64,000 nucleotides of DNA from an uncultured Caulobacterales bacterium (GTDB lineage Bacteria; Pseudomonadota; Alphaproteobacteria; Caulobacterales; Caulobacteraceae): positions 310,001-374,000 of the forward strand of contig CAISEP010000016.1 in the NCBI GenBank assembly GCA_903884425.1. Reading direction: 5' to 3'. Made by a program: the position numbers and the translations under genes. The notes below the pieces were generated by a model that saw only the letters and a list, made by a program, of their open reading frames with translations, did not search any database and was not told where the DNA came from. Shown here one piece after another: positions 1 to 12,475 of the stretch (its first letter is position 1; each line of letters starts with the position of its first letter).

Positions 1-2
1 CC

Positions 3-752
3 TTCGAGGCCATCCGCTCCGGGACCTGCGCGCTGGGCCTGATCCCGGTGGAGAATTCCATCGCCGGGCGGGTGGGGGACGTGCACCACCTGCTGCCGGC
101 CTCCGGCCTGAAGATCATCGGGGAGCGGTTCAAGCCCATCCGCCACCAGCTGATGGCCAATCCCGGCACCGCCCTCGCCGACATCCGCGTGGTCTCCAGC
201 CACGTGATGGCCCTCGGCCAGTGCCGCAACGTGATCCGGGAGCTGGGCCTGCGGACGGAGACCGCCTCGGACACCGCCGGCGCCGCCAAGGCCCTGGCGG
301 AGCACCCGGACCGGAGCCGGGCCGCCATCGCCCCGGCGCTGGCCGCCGATCTCTACGGCCTTGAGATCCTGCGCCGGGACATCGAGGATGCGCACCACAA
401 CACCACCCGGTTCCTGGTCATGACCGCCGATCCGAACCCGCCGCGGCCACCTCCGGGCGTCGATTGCGTCACCAGCTTCGTGTTCCGGGTCCGCAACGTC
501 CCCGCGGCCCTCTACAAGGCCATGGGTGGCTTCGCCACCAACGGCGTGAACATGACCAAGCTGGAAAGCTACATGGAGGGCGGGACCTTCACCGCCACGG
601 TCTTCTATGCCGATGTGGAGGGCCGTCCCGAGGACCGGAACCTCACCCTGGCGCTGGAGGAACTGGCCTTCTTCTCGGAGCGGATCGAGATCCTGGGCGT
701 CTATCCCGCGGACCCCTTCCGGCATCGCGCCGTTCCGCCGACTGTGGACTGA
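3..752 (+). CDS. pheA: Prephenate dehydratase, 5'-truncated by window edge
   Basis: Converts prephenate to phenylpyruvate in phenylalanine synthesis, in the cytoplasm. The frame is open to the window start, and the PVENSIAGRV segment (family motif PIENSxxGxV) lies right at the edge, so roughly the first 50-60 residues are missing. The GTG at 48 is only the Val of that motif, not a start. The catalytic NTTRF motif is present, followed by a C-terminal ACT regulatory domain with GVNMTKLESYMEGG. This is the alphaproteobacterial variant of the GxNLTKIESRP allosteric phenylalanine-binding motif. No fused chorismate mutase is visible in the part present. The identity is clear; only the N-terminus is unknown. 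Confidence 0.95.
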   Translation, partial: FEAIRSGTCALGLIPVENSIAGRVGDVHHLLPASGLKIIGERFKPIRHQLMANPGTALADIRVVSSHVMALGQCRNVIRELGLRTETASDTAGAAKALAEHPDRSRAAIAPALAADLYGLEILRRDIEDAHHNTTRFLVMTADPNPPRPPPGVDCVTSFVFRVRNVPAALYKAMGGFATNGVNMTKLESYMEGGTFTATVFYADVEGRPEDRNLTLALEELAFFSERIEILGVYPADPFRHRAVPPTVD

Positions 753-884
753 ACGGCACGTCGCGGCAGCGCCACCTTGCATCGCGGCCGGAATTTTACT
801 ATTGTCTTCCGCCGGTTGTTCGCGCCCGCAGCCCGGCCTGTCACTTCTGAACTCCCCTAGGGCGACTTGAGCTCACTGTCCGCA

Positions 885-1358
885 ATGGAAAAAGTGCCTA
901 TGACCGGCGAGGGCTACAAGGCTCTCGACGAAGAACTGAAGCGTCTCAAGTCTGTGGAGCGTCCGGCGGTGATCGCCGCGATCTCGGAGGCCCGCAGCCA
1001 CGGCGACCTTTCGGAAAATGCCGAATACCACGCTGCCAAGGAGCGGCAGGGCTGGATCGAGGGCCGCATCGCGGAGATCGAGGACAAGATCAGCCGCGCC
1101 CAGATCATCGACGTGTCGAAGCTCTCCGGCGATCAGGTGAAGTTCGGTGCCACCGTCACCGTGCTGGACGAGGACACCGAGGAATCGGCCCGCTACCAGG
1201 TGGTCGGCGAGCATGAGGCGGACGTGAAGAAGGGCCGCCTGTCCCTGACCTCGCCGCTGGCCCGCGGCATGATCGGCAAGAGCGCCGGCGACGTGTTCGA
1301 GGTGGTCACCCCCGCGGGCGTCAAGGCCTACGAGGTCATCAAGGTCGAGTGGATCTGA
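885..1358 (+). CDS. greA: Transcription elongation factor GreA
   Basis: Binds the secondary channel of RNA polymerase and stimulates cleavage of backtracked transcripts. The protein is 157 residues, the usual family length. The N-terminal coiled coil carries the tip motif [14 protein letters not shown] (residues 40-53, with the acidic D41 and E44 that reach the active site). The C-terminal FKBP-like domain ends in [10 protein letters not shown] chose ATG 885 (MEKVPMT, the standard GreA N-terminus) over an in-frame TTG at 867. The stop overlaps the next gene by 10 bp, so the two are probably co-transcribed. Confidence 0.97.
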   Translation: MEKVPMTGEGYKALDEELKRLKSVERPAVIAAISEARSHGDLSENAEYHAAKERQGWIEGRIAEIEDKISRAQIIDVSKLSGDQVKFGATVTVLDEDTEESARYQVVGEHEADVKKGRLSLTSPLARGMIGKSAGDVFEVVTPAGVKAYEVIKVEWI

Positions 1359-2389
1359 CGGACCCGGCGACGGTTTCGCAGGCCGACGCCCCACGGCCCC
1401 TGTCCATCTGGGCGGTGACCGACGGCCGGATCGGCATCGAGAACCAGGCCCTGGGCCTGGCGGAGGCCGTCGCACGGCGGGTCCCGGCCCACATCACCGT
1501 CAAGCGCGTCACCTGGCCCCGCTGGATGCGCCGCACCCCGTCCCGCTTCATCCCCGCCCTGCCCGGGCTGCTGGCCACCGGAGGGGCGGACATCGCCCCG
1601 CCCTGGCCCGACCTGTGGATCGGCAACGGGCGGGCGGCCATCCCCCTGTCCATCGCCGTGCGACGATGGTCGCAGCACCGGACCTTCGTGGTCCAGCTGC
1701 AGGATCCCCTGCGCCCGGCCCGGCTGTTCGACCTGACCATCCCCCCCACCCATGACCCGTTGCGGGGACCGGACGTGTTCCCGATCATCGGCGCGCCGCA
1801 CCGGGTGACGCCGGAGCGGCTGGCCGAGGCCTACAGGGCCTTTGCGCCGCAGCTCGACCCCCTGCCGCGCCCCCGGCTGGCGGTGCTGATCGGCGGCACC
1901 GCCAAGGCCTATGGCCTGAGCGCCGAACGGGCCCGGCAGATGGCCGACGAGATCGCCCGGACGGTGACGGCCCGGGGCGGTTCGCTGATGCTGACCTTTT
2001 CCCGGCGCACCCCGCCGGAGGCCCGGGCCATACTGACGGAGCGCCTGTCCGGCCTTCCGGGCCTCATCTGGGACGAGACCGGGCCCAATCCCTATTTCGC
2101 CTTCCTGGCCGCCGCCGATGCCGTGCTGGTCACCGAGGATTCCGCCAACATGCCCGCCGAGGCCGCGGCCACGGGGGCCCCGGTGCATCTGTTGCGGATG
2201 GACGGTGGGCAGCCTCGCCGCCGCCGCTTCCATGCGGACCTCACGGCCCGCGGGGCCCTGCAGCCCCTCGACCCCGAGGCGGTGGAGGCCCGGGCCTACG
2301 CGCCCCTGCGGGAAACGGACCGCGCGGCGGCCGAGGTCCTGCGGCGGATGAGTCTGTCCGGACACATACCCGCAACATCGCAATCATAA
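1349..2389 (+). CDS. ELM1/GtrOC1-family putative glycosyltransferase-like protein (DUF1022)
   Basis: A 346-residue protein of the mitochondrial fission ELM1-like family, annotated in bacteria as a putative nucleoside-diphosphate-sugar-binding protein. Its biochemical activity is not established. Visible family features are the N-terminal [20 protein letters not shown], the central QLQDP and [12 protein letters not shown] segments, and the C-terminal [18 protein letters not shown] nucleotide-sugar-type loop. It starts at GTG 1349 inside the greA 3' end (10-bp overlap), which argues for translational coupling. No signal peptide or membrane segment is visible. In plants ELM1 acts in mitochondrial division; transferring that role to bacteria would be speculation. 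Confidence 0.85.
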   Translation: MDLTDPATVSQADAPRPLSIWAVTDGRIGIENQALGLAEAVARRVPAHITVKRVTWPRWMRRTPSRFIPALPGLLATGGADIAPPWPDLWIGNGRAAIPLSIAVRRWSQHRTFVVQLQDPLRPARLFDLTIPPTHDPLRGPDVFPIIGAPHRVTPERLAEAYRAFAPQLDPLPRPRLAVLIGGTAKAYGLSAERARQMADEIARTVTARGGSLMLTFSRRTPPEARAILTERLSGLPGLIWDETGPNPYFAFLAAADAVLVTEDSANMPAEAAATGAPVHLLRMDGGQPRRRRFHADLTARGALQPLDPEAVEARAYAPLRETDRAAAEVLRRMSLSGHIPATSQS

Positions 2390-2592
2390 TTCTTCAAATC
2401 GCCGCATTCCGGACGCGGGCGCGCCCCGTTCCGCTCCGATAGTGTGAGGGTCGGTTGACCGGACGCTCCGCTTCGGACCCTGAACAGCCCCCCCAGCCCC
2501 CCGGATCGGGTGCGATGGGTCAACCGACGCCTTTCCCTTCCATCGCCCCCTTCCACCCGCTCACCGGAGAGGAAGGACGTGGACGCCCCCCG

Positions 2593-3297
2593 TCAGAACT
2601 GGCCGACGCCCAGAATGCTGCCGCCATGCGGGGCCTGGACGAGGATCGCGGTCTTCAGGGTGCCGTCGGCAGATGCGGGCAGGTCATAGGTCGTGGCCGA
2701 GCCCCGCCAGCGCCCCAGCTTCACCAGCGTCCGGACGATGTTCGGCTGTGACAGGGTCTTGCCGCGGTTCTCCCCCGACTTCACCTGAACCGCCTGGTCC
2801 TGGGGGTCATAGCGCACCAGCCAGACATCGGCCCCCTCCGCGGGGGCCCGGCCGGAGACCCGGACCCGTCCGCGGGACAGGTGCAGGCGCACGGTCCGCC
2901 GAAGGGCCGTGGCAGTGGCCCGGTCGATCCGCGCCAGGTCCACCCCCGCCCCCTCGCTGCGGCCATCGATCACCAGCTGCGGGGAATAGGTCTCGCGGAG
3001 CTTGAAACGGGTCTTGTAGGCGGCCTGGCGCTGGGTGAATTCCGGCCGGGCCAGGGTGTCCTTCCAGCCCAGATAGTCCCAGTAGTCCACGGGAAAGGCC
3101 AGAACGAGGAGATTGGGGCGGCCGATCACCCCCTTGATGGCCTGGTCGGCCTCCGCGCAGCCGGTGCAGCCCTGGGCCGTGAACAGCTCCAGCACATGGG
3201 GCACCGCCGCAGACGTGCGCGCCGCGGCCGGTACGGCACCGCCGATCAGGACAAGGAACGCGGCCGTGGCGCCGGCCAACCGGTGGAAGCTCAGCAT
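2593..3297 (-). CDS. Secreted thioredoxin-fold protein, DUF1223 family
   Basis: A 234-residue exported protein. ATG 3297 gives MLSFHRLAGATAAFLVLIGG followed by AAA-type signal peptidase sites. An upstream in-frame ATG would add 35 residues before the signal peptide and is less likely. The mature part opens with the DUF1223 hallmark VLELFTAQGCTGCAEAD, a thioredoxin-like strand-loop with a C-x-x-C pair. It continues with PVDYWDYLGWKD and a PQLVIDG cis-proline-like segment. The role is unknown; a periplasmic redox or metal-linked function is inferred only from the fold. It stands alone on the minus strand downstream of acnA, with about 130 bp between. Confidence 0.85.
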   Translation of the reverse strand: MLSFHRLAGATAAFLVLIGGAVPAAARTSAAVPHVLELFTAQGCTGCAEADQAIKGVIGRPNLLVLAFPVDYWDYLGWKDTLARPEFTQRQAAYKTRFKLRETYSPQLVIDGRSEGAGVDLARIDRATATALRRTVRLHLSRGRVRVSGRAPAEGADVWLVRYDPQDQAVQVKSGENRGKTLSQPNIVRTLVKLGRWRGSATTYDLPASADGTLKTAILVQAPHGGSILGVGQF

Positions 3298-3427
3298 GAT
3301 GCTGTTCTTAGACCAGGTTTGCACCGGAGAGCGCCTCACCTCTGCGTGAAACGATTCGGCGACACACCGTTGCCGGGGCGTCGCCGAACCTGATTCCATC
3401 AAGCTTAGGGTCTGTGACCCGGCCTGA

Positions 3428-6145
<2,718 letters not shown>

Positions 6146-6310
6146 GATGGGTCATCTCCTACGGTCGGTCCGCCTCTCGCCCGGGAGTCCGGGGCCCTTT
6201 TCGGAGGGGCGGGATCGCGCGCAGACCGACCGGACACACAGCGTCCGGACGCGCGCCGCGTTCATCCCGCGCGGCCGCTTGCTACATAGACCCGAGAACC
6301 TTTCCCGTCC

Positions 6311-6946
6311 ATGACCGATCACGCATCCTTCATCCATCGCCTCTGCCTGGACCGGCTGACCCTCGAGCGGGGACAGAGGCGGCTGTTCTGCGACCTCACG
6401 GAGACCCTGTCGGCGGGGGAGGCCATGGCCCTGACCGGTGCCAACGGGGCGGGGAAGACCAGCCTGCTGCGGGCCATTGCCGGCTTTCTGACCCCGGCCT
6501 CGGGGCAGGTGCGATTCGAAGGCCCCGGCGGGGAGCTGGAGGCCGAGACCGCCCGGGCGGAGGGCCTGCACCTGCTGGCCCATCAGGACGGGCTGAAGAC
6601 CAGCCGCACCGCAGGTGAGGAACTGGACTTCTGGGCCCGCTGGCTGGGCGGGACCGGACAGCTGGAGACGGCGGTGGAGACCTTCAACCTGAGGCCCCTG
6701 CTGGAACTGGAGGTGCGCAAGCTTTCGGCGGGCCAGCGGCGGCGGCTGGCGCTCGCCCGGCTGCTGGCGGCACCACGCCCCCTGTGGCTGCTGGACGAGC
6801 CCATGGCCCCCCTCGACACGGCCATGCGCCGCAAGCTGGGAGAGGTGATGCAGGCGCATCTGGCAGACGGCGGCATGATCCTGGCCGCGGTGCATGACCC
6901 CCTGCCCTTCCCCACCCGCGCCCTGCATGTGGGGGCCCCCGCATGA
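6311..6946 (+). CDS. ccmA: Heme exporter ATP-binding subunit CcmA
   Basis: ATPase of the CcmABCD machinery, which drives release of holo-CcmE during cytochrome c maturation. It has 211 residues with Walker [10 protein letters not shown] (43-51), the ABC signature LSAGQ (about 138-142) and Walker B LWLLDEP (about 158-164). The segment [21 protein letters not shown] around residue 90 is typical of CcmA. The stop overlaps the ccmB start by 4 bp (ATGA), so the pair is translationally coupled. Divergent from acnA. Confidence 0.93.
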   Translation: MTDHASFIHRLCLDRLTLERGQRRLFCDLTETLSAGEAMALTGANGAGKTSLLRAIAGFLTPASGQVRFEGPGGELEAETARAEGLHLLAHQDGLKTSRTAGEELDFWARWLGGTGQLETAVETFNLRPLLELEVRKLSAGQRRRLALARLLAAPRPLWLLDEPMAPLDTAMRRKLGEVMQAHLADGGMILAAVHDPLPFPTRALHVGAPA

Positions 6947-7620
6947 GCGCGCAGGGAGGTCCGATCGCGGCCCTGTTCCGCCGGGAGATGTCCCTGGCCT
7001 TCGGCCGGGGTGGCGGGCCCCTGTTGGCCTGCGGCTTCTATGCAGGCGTCGCCGTGCTGCTGCCCCTGGCGGAGGGGCCCGACCCGGCGCGCCTCGCCTC
7101 GGTGGCCACGGGGGCGGCATTTGCCACCCTCGCGCTGGCCTCCCTCCTGTCGCTGGAGCGCCTGTTCGAGCGGGACTACGAGGATGGGGCGCTGGATCTG
7201 CTGAGCCTGGGCACCCCCGGCCTGACGGTGGTGGCGGCGGTGAAGTGCCTGGCCCAGTGGCTGGCCACCGGCGCGCCCCTGGCCGTGGCCGCACCCCTGG
7301 TGGCCATCGCCCTGGGGGCTGCCCCCAACCTCGCGCCCCTGATCTTCGTGGCGAGCCTGCTGGCGGGGCTGGGCTTCAGCTTCATCGGCGGGATCGGCGC
7401 GGCCCTGTCCCTGGGCACGCGCCGGGGCGGGGTGCTGGTGGCGGTGATCGTCCTGCCCCTGTTCACGCCCCTGGTGGTGTTCGGGGCGGGGGCTGTGGAC
7501 GCCTTTGCCAACGGGCTGGACTGGGCCCCGGCGCTGGCGCTGCTGGGGGCCTATTGCCTGGGCGCCTGTGCGCTCGCTCCGTTCGCCATGTCGGCGGCCT
7601 GCCGCAACGCCATGAGCTGA
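6943..7620 (+). CDS. ccmB: Heme exporter membrane subunit CcmB
   Basis: Integral inner-membrane partner of CcmA in cytochrome c maturation. The 225 residues hold about six hydrophobic segments, an N-terminal [14 protein letters not shown] and a glycine-rich loop [19 protein letters not shown]. The gene overlaps ccmA by the ATGA motif. The usual next genes (ccmC, ccmD, ccmG) do not follow; a convergent MAPEG gene begins 13 bp later. The remainder of the ccm system must therefore be elsewhere in the genome. Confidence 0.92.
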   Translation: MSAQGGPIAALFRREMSLAFGRGGGPLLACGFYAGVAVLLPLAEGPDPARLASVATGAAFATLALASLLSLERLFERDYEDGALDLLSLGTPGLTVVAAVKCLAQWLATGAPLAVAAPLVAIALGAAPNLAPLIFVASLLAGLGFSFIGGIGAALSLGTRRGGVLVAVIVLPLFTPLVVFGAGAVDAFANGLDWAPALALLGAYCLGACALAPFAMSAACRNAMS

Positions 7621-7633
7621 CCGCCCGCGCCCC

Positions 7634-8023
7634 TCAGGTCAGGGCCGGGGTGAGGAAGATGGCGATGTTCACGGCCAGGGCCGCGATCCAGATGATCGAC
7701 CGCAGGCTGGCGCGATCGGTGACATAGGCAATGCCATGGCCGATCCGCAGCACGATCCAGCCCACGCACAGCACGTCCAGCAGGGGCCCCCGCCCGCCGC
7801 CGAACTGCAGGGCGAGCGCCACGGCCCCGACGAAGAACGGCAGGGCCTCGAAGGCATTCTGGTGGGCGTCATGGGCCCGGCGCCGGTGGCCCTGGTACAG
7901 GTCCAGGTCCCGGGGCGTGGCGTTGTTGTAGTGGGTCCCCCACTTGGCCACGCCGACCCAAACGAAGGGAAGCAATGCCGCAATCAGAACGCACCAGTAG
8001 GCGGCGGGAAGTGACATCGACAT
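7634..8023 (-). CDS. MAPEG-family membrane protein
   Basis: A 129-residue, four-helix membrane protein of the MAPEG (membrane-associated eicosanoid/glutathione metabolism) family. Recognisable parts are an N-terminal helix (AAYWCVLIAALLPFVWVGVA), the HQNAFEALPFFVGAVALALQ helix with the conserved N-x-x-E pattern, and a last helix ending in NIAIFLTPAL. I chose ATG 8023 because a GGAGAAG ribosome-binding site sits 7 nt upstream; ATG 8017 is also possible. The substrate is unknown. Convergent with ccmB. Confidence 0.85.
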   Translation of the reverse strand: MSMSLPAAYWCVLIAALLPFVWVGVAKWGTHYNNATPRDLDLYQGHRRRAHDAHQNAFEALPFFVGAVALALQFGGGRGPLLDVLCVGWIVLRIGHGIAYVTDRASLRSIIWIAALAVNIAIFLTPALT

Positions 8024-8140
8024 CGACAGTCTTCTCCGGTCGGCAGGGTCAAGGTCTGCGGGGCGCATGATTCTTGCGCCCCGGTCGCGCAGGGTAGCAT
8101 AACGGTGCCTGAAACCATCAGCGGCAAAAGGCCCCGGCCC

Positions 8141-8782
8141 ATGACCGACTCCCAATCCTCGCCATTTGGGGCCTCGTCGTCCGGGTCGCCGTCACCGGGC
8201 TTTCCCTGGCGGCGGATGCTGGAGACGACGCCGGTCCTGCAGACGCCCCGGCTGATCCTCCGCGCCCCGGTGGCCGAGGACCTGCCCGCCTGGCAGGCCA
8301 ACATGAGCGACCCGGACAGCATGCGCTTCCTCGGTGGGGTGGTGTCCCCGCACATGGCCTGGCGCAACATGACCACCGTGGTCGGGGCCTGGGCCATTGT
8401 CGGCTTTTCCATGTTCAGCGTCATCGAGAAGTCCACCGGCCGCTGGGTCGGACGCCTGGGTCCCTGGCAGCCGGAGGGCTGGCCCGGCAAGGAGGTGGGC
8501 TGGGCGCTGGCCCGGGAGGCGGAGGGCCGGGGCTATGCCACCGAGGGGGCGCAGGCGGCCGTCGACTTCGCCTTCGAGGTGCTGGGCTGGGACGAATGCA
8601 TCCATTCCATCGACAAGGACAACACCGCCTCCATCGCCGTGGCCCACCGGCTGGGATCCACCCACAAGGGCAAGGCGGTGCTGCCCTCGCCCATCGACAG
8701 GACCATCGAGAGGTATGGCCAGACCCGCGCCGAGTGGCAGGCCCGCCGGGATGCCGCCCGGGCCGGTGCGGGGACCCCGTAG
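8141..8782 (+). CDS. GNAT-family N-acetyltransferase
   Basis: Acetyl-CoA-dependent N-acetyltransferase of the RimJ/RimL-like Acetyltransf_3 type. After a low-complexity N-terminus the fold starts at LQTPRLILRAP. The acetyl-CoA pyrophosphate-binding loop is AREAEGRGYATEGAQAAV, and the C-terminal part IDKDNTASIAVAHRLGSTHKG matches the usual NxxSxxVaxklGF segment. ATG 8141 gives 213 residues; ATG 8216 (MLETTPVLQTPRL) is a plausible shorter start closer to the family norm. The substrate cannot be told from sequence. Confidence 0.87.
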   Translation: MTDSQSSPFGASSSGSPSPGFPWRRMLETTPVLQTPRLILRAPVAEDLPAWQANMSDPDSMRFLGGVVSPHMAWRNMTTVVGAWAIVGFSMFSVIEKSTGRWVGRLGPWQPEGWPGKEVGWALAREAEGRGYATEGAQAAVDFAFEVLGWDECIHSIDKDNTASIAVAHRLGSTHKGKAVLPSPIDRTIERYGQTRAEWQARRDAARAGAGTP

Positions 8783-8852
8783 GCGGTTCGACCTTGCATC
8801 CGGGGTGTCAAGGGTCTAGGCGTTCGCCGCCTTCCCTATCAGGAGCTTGAAC

Positions 8853-9884
8853 ATGGGCTACCGCATCGCGGTCGTCGGCGCCACGGGCAATGTGGGCCGG
8901 GAAATGATGCACATCCTCGAGGAACTGCAGTTCCCCGTGAGCGAAATTCACGCCGTGGCCTCGCGCAAGTCCGTGGGCAAGGAGGTCTCCTATGGGGACC
9001 GGGTGCTGAAATGCGTCGACCTGGAGACCTTCGACTTCACCAAGGTGGATGTGGTGCTGATGTCCGCCGGTGGGGCGGTGTCGCGGGAATGGTCAGAGCG
9101 CATCGGCGCGGCGGGCCCCATCGTGATCGACAATTCGTCTGCCTGGCGCCAGCACCCGGACGTTCCCCTGATCGTGCCGGAGGTGAACCCGGACGCCGTG
9201 GCCGGGGCGCACGTCAAGAACATCATCGCAAACCCGAACTGCTCCACCGCCCAGCTGGTGGTGGCGCTGAAGCCCCTGCATGACGAGGCGGGGATCAAGC
9301 GGGCCGTGGTCTCGACCTATCAGTCGGTGTCCGGCGCGGGCAAGGAAGGCATGGACGAGCTCTGGGACCAGTCCAAGGGCGTGTTCGTGCTGGGCCCGAC
9401 GGAGCCGGTGAAGTTCCCCAAGCAGATCGCCTTCAACGTCATCCCGTTCATCGGCGCCTTCCAGGACGACGGCTATACGGACGAGGAAGCCAAGATGTGG
9501 AAGGAGACGCACAAGATGCTGGATCCGGACATCAAGCTGACCGTCACCTGCGTCCGGGTGCCGGTGTTCGTGGGCCACTCCCTCTCCGTCAATCTGGAGT
9601 TCGAGAGCGCGCTGGACGCCGACGATGCCCGGGACATCCTGCGCGACGCCCCCGGCGTGGTGGTGATCGATAAGCGCGATCCCACCGGCTACATCACTCC
9701 CAAGGAATGCGTGGGCGAGTTCGGCGTGTTCGTCAGCCGGATCCGCAACGATCCCACGGTGGAGCACGGCCTGAACCTGTGGGTCGTCTCCGACAACCTG
9801 CGCAAGGGCGCGGCCCTCAACGCCGTGCAGATCGCCCAGCTGCTGCATGAGCGCGGCATGCTCCGCACCGCCGCCATCGCCTGA
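8853..9884 (+). CDS. asd: Aspartate-semialdehyde dehydrogenase
   Basis: Reduces aspartyl phosphate to aspartate semialdehyde, the branch point to lysine/diaminopimelate, threonine and methionine. It has 343 residues with an N-terminal NADP loop (VVGATGNVGREMM), the catalytic Cys130 in ANPNCSTAQ, and QSVSGAGKEGMDEL. ATG 8853 is preceded by AGGAG at 8841-8845 with 7-nt spacing, which decides against the in-frame TTG 8847. The gene is followed by its own rho-independent terminator. Confidence 0.97.
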   Translation: MGYRIAVVGATGNVGREMMHILEELQFPVSEIHAVASRKSVGKEVSYGDRVLKCVDLETFDFTKVDVVLMSAGGAVSREWSERIGAAGPIVIDNSSAWRQHPDVPLIVPEVNPDAVAGAHVKNIIANPNCSTAQLVVALKPLHDEAGIKRAVVSTYQSVSGAGKEGMDELWDQSKGVFVLGPTEPVKFPKQIAFNVIPFIGAFQDDGYTDEEAKMWKETHKMLDPDIKLTVTCVRVPVFVGHSLSVNLEFESALDADDARDILRDAPGVVVIDKRDPTGYITPKECVGEFGVFVSRIRNDPTVEHGLNLWVVSDNLRKGAALNAVQIAQLLHERGMLRTAAIA

Positions 9885-9913
9885 CCGGCGGCCTTCCAGC
9901 TCGACCCGAAACG

Positions 9914-9942
9914 GGGGCATCGCTCAGGCGGTGCCCCTTTTT
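9914..9942 (+). terminator. Rho-independent terminator of asd
   Basis: A 10-bp stem (arms 9914-9923 and 9928-9937, one G-T wobble) with a TCAG loop is followed directly by five T residues (9938-9942). It lies 30 bp after the asd stop on the same strand. Confidence 0.85.
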
Positions 9943-9969
9943 CATGCCCGGCGGCCGGGTCCGGACACG

Positions 9970-10002
9970 AAAAACCCCGCCTCCGGGTGGGGAGGCGGGG
10001 TT
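9970..10002 (-). terminator. Rho-independent terminator of exbD
   Basis: A perfect 12-bp stem (arms 9973-9984 and 9991-10002, loop GGGTGG) gives a run of T on the minus strand (A run 9970-9974 on the plus strand). It begins 28 bp after the exbD stop. It could also back up the asd terminator on the plus strand, although the T run there is short. Confidence 0.85.
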
Positions 10003-10030
10003 CGTCAGACCAGACGAAAGGTCGGTCGGA

Positions 10031-10480
10031 TCAGGTTTCCTGGCTCAGGTCTTCGGTGATGAGCGCGATCTTGTAGAGACCGGCGTCCTGCAGCTTGTTC
10101 ACCACCGCCATGAAGGCCGAGTACTTCACGTGCTTGTCGGCGCGGATGAACACGGTGTCGTTGGTGTGGGCGGTGAGTTCGCCCTTCACGTCGGTGATCA
10201 GCGCGTCGAGGTTGGTCGCGTGGGTCGAGTCGCCCGTGCCGACGAAGATGTTGCCCGACTGCTGGATGTTGATGATGGTCGGGGGCTTGGGCTTGGTGTT
10301 GCTGGCCGGCTGGGCCGGCGGCAGGTCGAGCTTGATGGACAGGGTCGCCAGGGGCGCGGTCACCATGAAGATGATCAGCAGCACGAGCATGACGTCCACG
10401 AAGGGCGTCACGTTGATGTCAGAGTTTTGACCCAGGTCGAACTTGGACCCACCGCCCGGGCCGGACAACTTTGCCGCCAT
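10031..10480 (-). CDS. exbD: ExbD/TolR-family biopolymer transport protein
   Basis: Stator-type subunit that, with ExbB/TonB or TolQ/TolA, couples the proton-motive force to outer-membrane energisation. The 149-residue protein has a short cytoplasmic N-terminus and one transmembrane helix preceded by the hallmark DINVTPFVDVMLVLLIIFMV (the conserved Asp for proton transfer is in this segment). A periplasmic ExbD/TolR domain ends in KLQDAGLYKIALITED. No exbB or tonB adjoins it, so it is an orphan copy here. TolR is an alternative name, but the sequence looks more ExbD-like. Confidence 0.9.
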   Translation of the reverse strand: MAAKLSGPGGGSKFDLGQNSDINVTPFVDVMLVLLIIFMVTAPLATLSIKLDLPPAQPASNTKPKPPTIINIQQSGNIFVGTGDSTHATNLDALITDVKGELTAHTNDTVFIRADKHVKYSAFMAVVNKLQDAGLYKIALITEDLSQET

Positions 10481-10590
10481 CTCGCAATCTCTCCTCAGCC
10501 ACCCGGGGGTAGCGCCTGTCTCTCTCCGGCGATTGATCGCCTCTCACGCGCGGGAAGTAAAGACGGATTTCGCCGCACCCGACCGGATTC

Positions 10591-10619
10591 CCCCTGCAGG
10601 GGTGCCGATTCGGCCGAAT
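10591..10619. promoter_or_regulatory. Two adjacent 12-bp palindromes in the exbD/WD40 divergent intergenic region
   Basis: CCCCTGCAGGGG (10591-10602) and ATTCGGCCGAAT (10608-10619) are each perfectly self-complementary and lie 5 bp apart. They sit in the 211-bp region between the divergent exbD and WD40 starts. They could be operators; this is inference. Confidence 0.3.
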
Positions 10620-10691
10620 GGGACGACGGTCTGCACCAACCGGTCGACGTGGACACTAGGCAAGGGGGGTTAAGGGACGGTATCGGGCAGT

Positions 10692-11654
10692 ATGCAGAAG
10701 TCCTTCCAGAGCTATGTGGTGGCGATCCTGTTCGATCGCAGCGGGGCCATCTTCGCCCTTTCGGACGGCACCGTCCGCTTCGAGACCGGCGAGACCGTCG
10801 CCGCCCATGACGGGGCCGTGCTCTGTGCCGCCCTCCATCCCTCCGGCGAGGGCGTGGTCACCGGCGGGGATGACGGGCGCCTCGTCTGGTCCCGGCGGGA
10901 GGGGGCGCAGACCCTGGCCGATCTCGGGGGCAAGTGGCTGGATGCCGTGGCCGTCAGTCCGGACACCGGGCTGATCGCCGTGGCCGCCGGGCGGGAGCTG
11001 ATCGTCCGCGACGCCGCCGATCCTGCCTTCGAGCGGCGCTTCCGGCACGAGCGCACCGTGACCGACGTGGCCTTCGACCCCAAGGGGCGGCGGATCATGG
11101 CGGCGACCTACGGCGGCGTGATGCTGTGGTACGCCCGCATCGCCGACCAGAAGCCGACCCTCCTCAAATGGCCCGGTGCCCATGTGGCCGTGGCGGTGAG
11201 TCCCGACGGGAAGTTCGTCCTGTCGGCCATGCAGGAGAACGCCCTGCACGGCTGGCGGCTGCAGGACGCCAAGGACATGCGGATGGCGGGGTATCCGGGC
11301 AAGATCCGGTCCCTGAGCTTCATGGCCAGGGGGGCGCTGCTGGCCACCTCCGGCGCGCCGGGGGTGGTGATCTGGCCCTTTTCCGGCGCCAACGGTCCCA
11401 TGGGCCGCGAGGCGGTGGAGATCGGGGTGGACGAGACCAGCCTCGTCACCCGCTGCGCCGGTGCCCGGGACGCGGTGCGCCTGATCGCCGGCCGGTCCGA
11501 CGGTCAGGTCTGGACCGTGGACCTGAACGTGACCGGGGAACGCAAGCTGCGGGCGGAGAAGGGGGCGGCGGTCAGTGCCGTGGCCGTCACCGCCGATGGC
11601 CGCCGGGTGGCCTTCGGCGACGAGGACGGCGAGGCGGCGGTCATCGACCTCTGA
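10692..11654 (+). CDS. WD40-repeat beta-propeller protein
   Basis: A 320-residue cytoplasmic-looking protein with repeated WD40-type blades. Examples are AHDGAVLCAALHPSGEGVVTG, KWLDAVAVSPDTGLIAVA, RTVTDVAFDPKGRRIMAA and GAHVAVAVSPDGKFVLSA, each roughly 40 residues from the next, with the last returning to AVSAVAVTADGRRVAFGDED. About seven blades fit the length. No enzymatic domain or signal peptide is present, so a protein-interaction scaffold is the likely role. Divergent from exbD; the partner is unknown. Confidence 0.8.
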   Translation: MQKSFQSYVVAILFDRSGAIFALSDGTVRFETGETVAAHDGAVLCAALHPSGEGVVTGGDDGRLVWSRREGAQTLADLGGKWLDAVAVSPDTGLIAVAAGRELIVRDAADPAFERRFRHERTVTDVAFDPKGRRIMAATYGGVMLWYARIADQKPTLLKWPGAHVAVAVSPDGKFVLSAMQENALHGWRLQDAKDMRMAGYPGKIRSLSFMARGALLATSGAPGVVIWPFSGANGPMGREAVEIGVDETSLVTRCAGARDAVRLIAGRSDGQVWTVDLNVTGERKLRAEKGAAVSAVAVTADGRRVAFGDEDGEAAVIDL

Positions 11655-11657
11655 GGC

Positions 11658-12347
<690 letters not shown>

Positions 12348-12475
12348 GCAACCCCCGCTTCGGCCCACCCACGGTCCCGCCGGAACAAAGCGGCTTGTGT
12401 TGACGCAGGGGCCGGGGTGCAATCTCTGCGACCCAGGCCCTGCGGGTCAAGACGAAGCGGAACGGAGACGCACCC

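Noticed and set aside
3388-3420. GGGTC/GACCC hairpin after acnA as a terminator
   Set aside because: Only a 5-bp stem with no T run on the minus strand.
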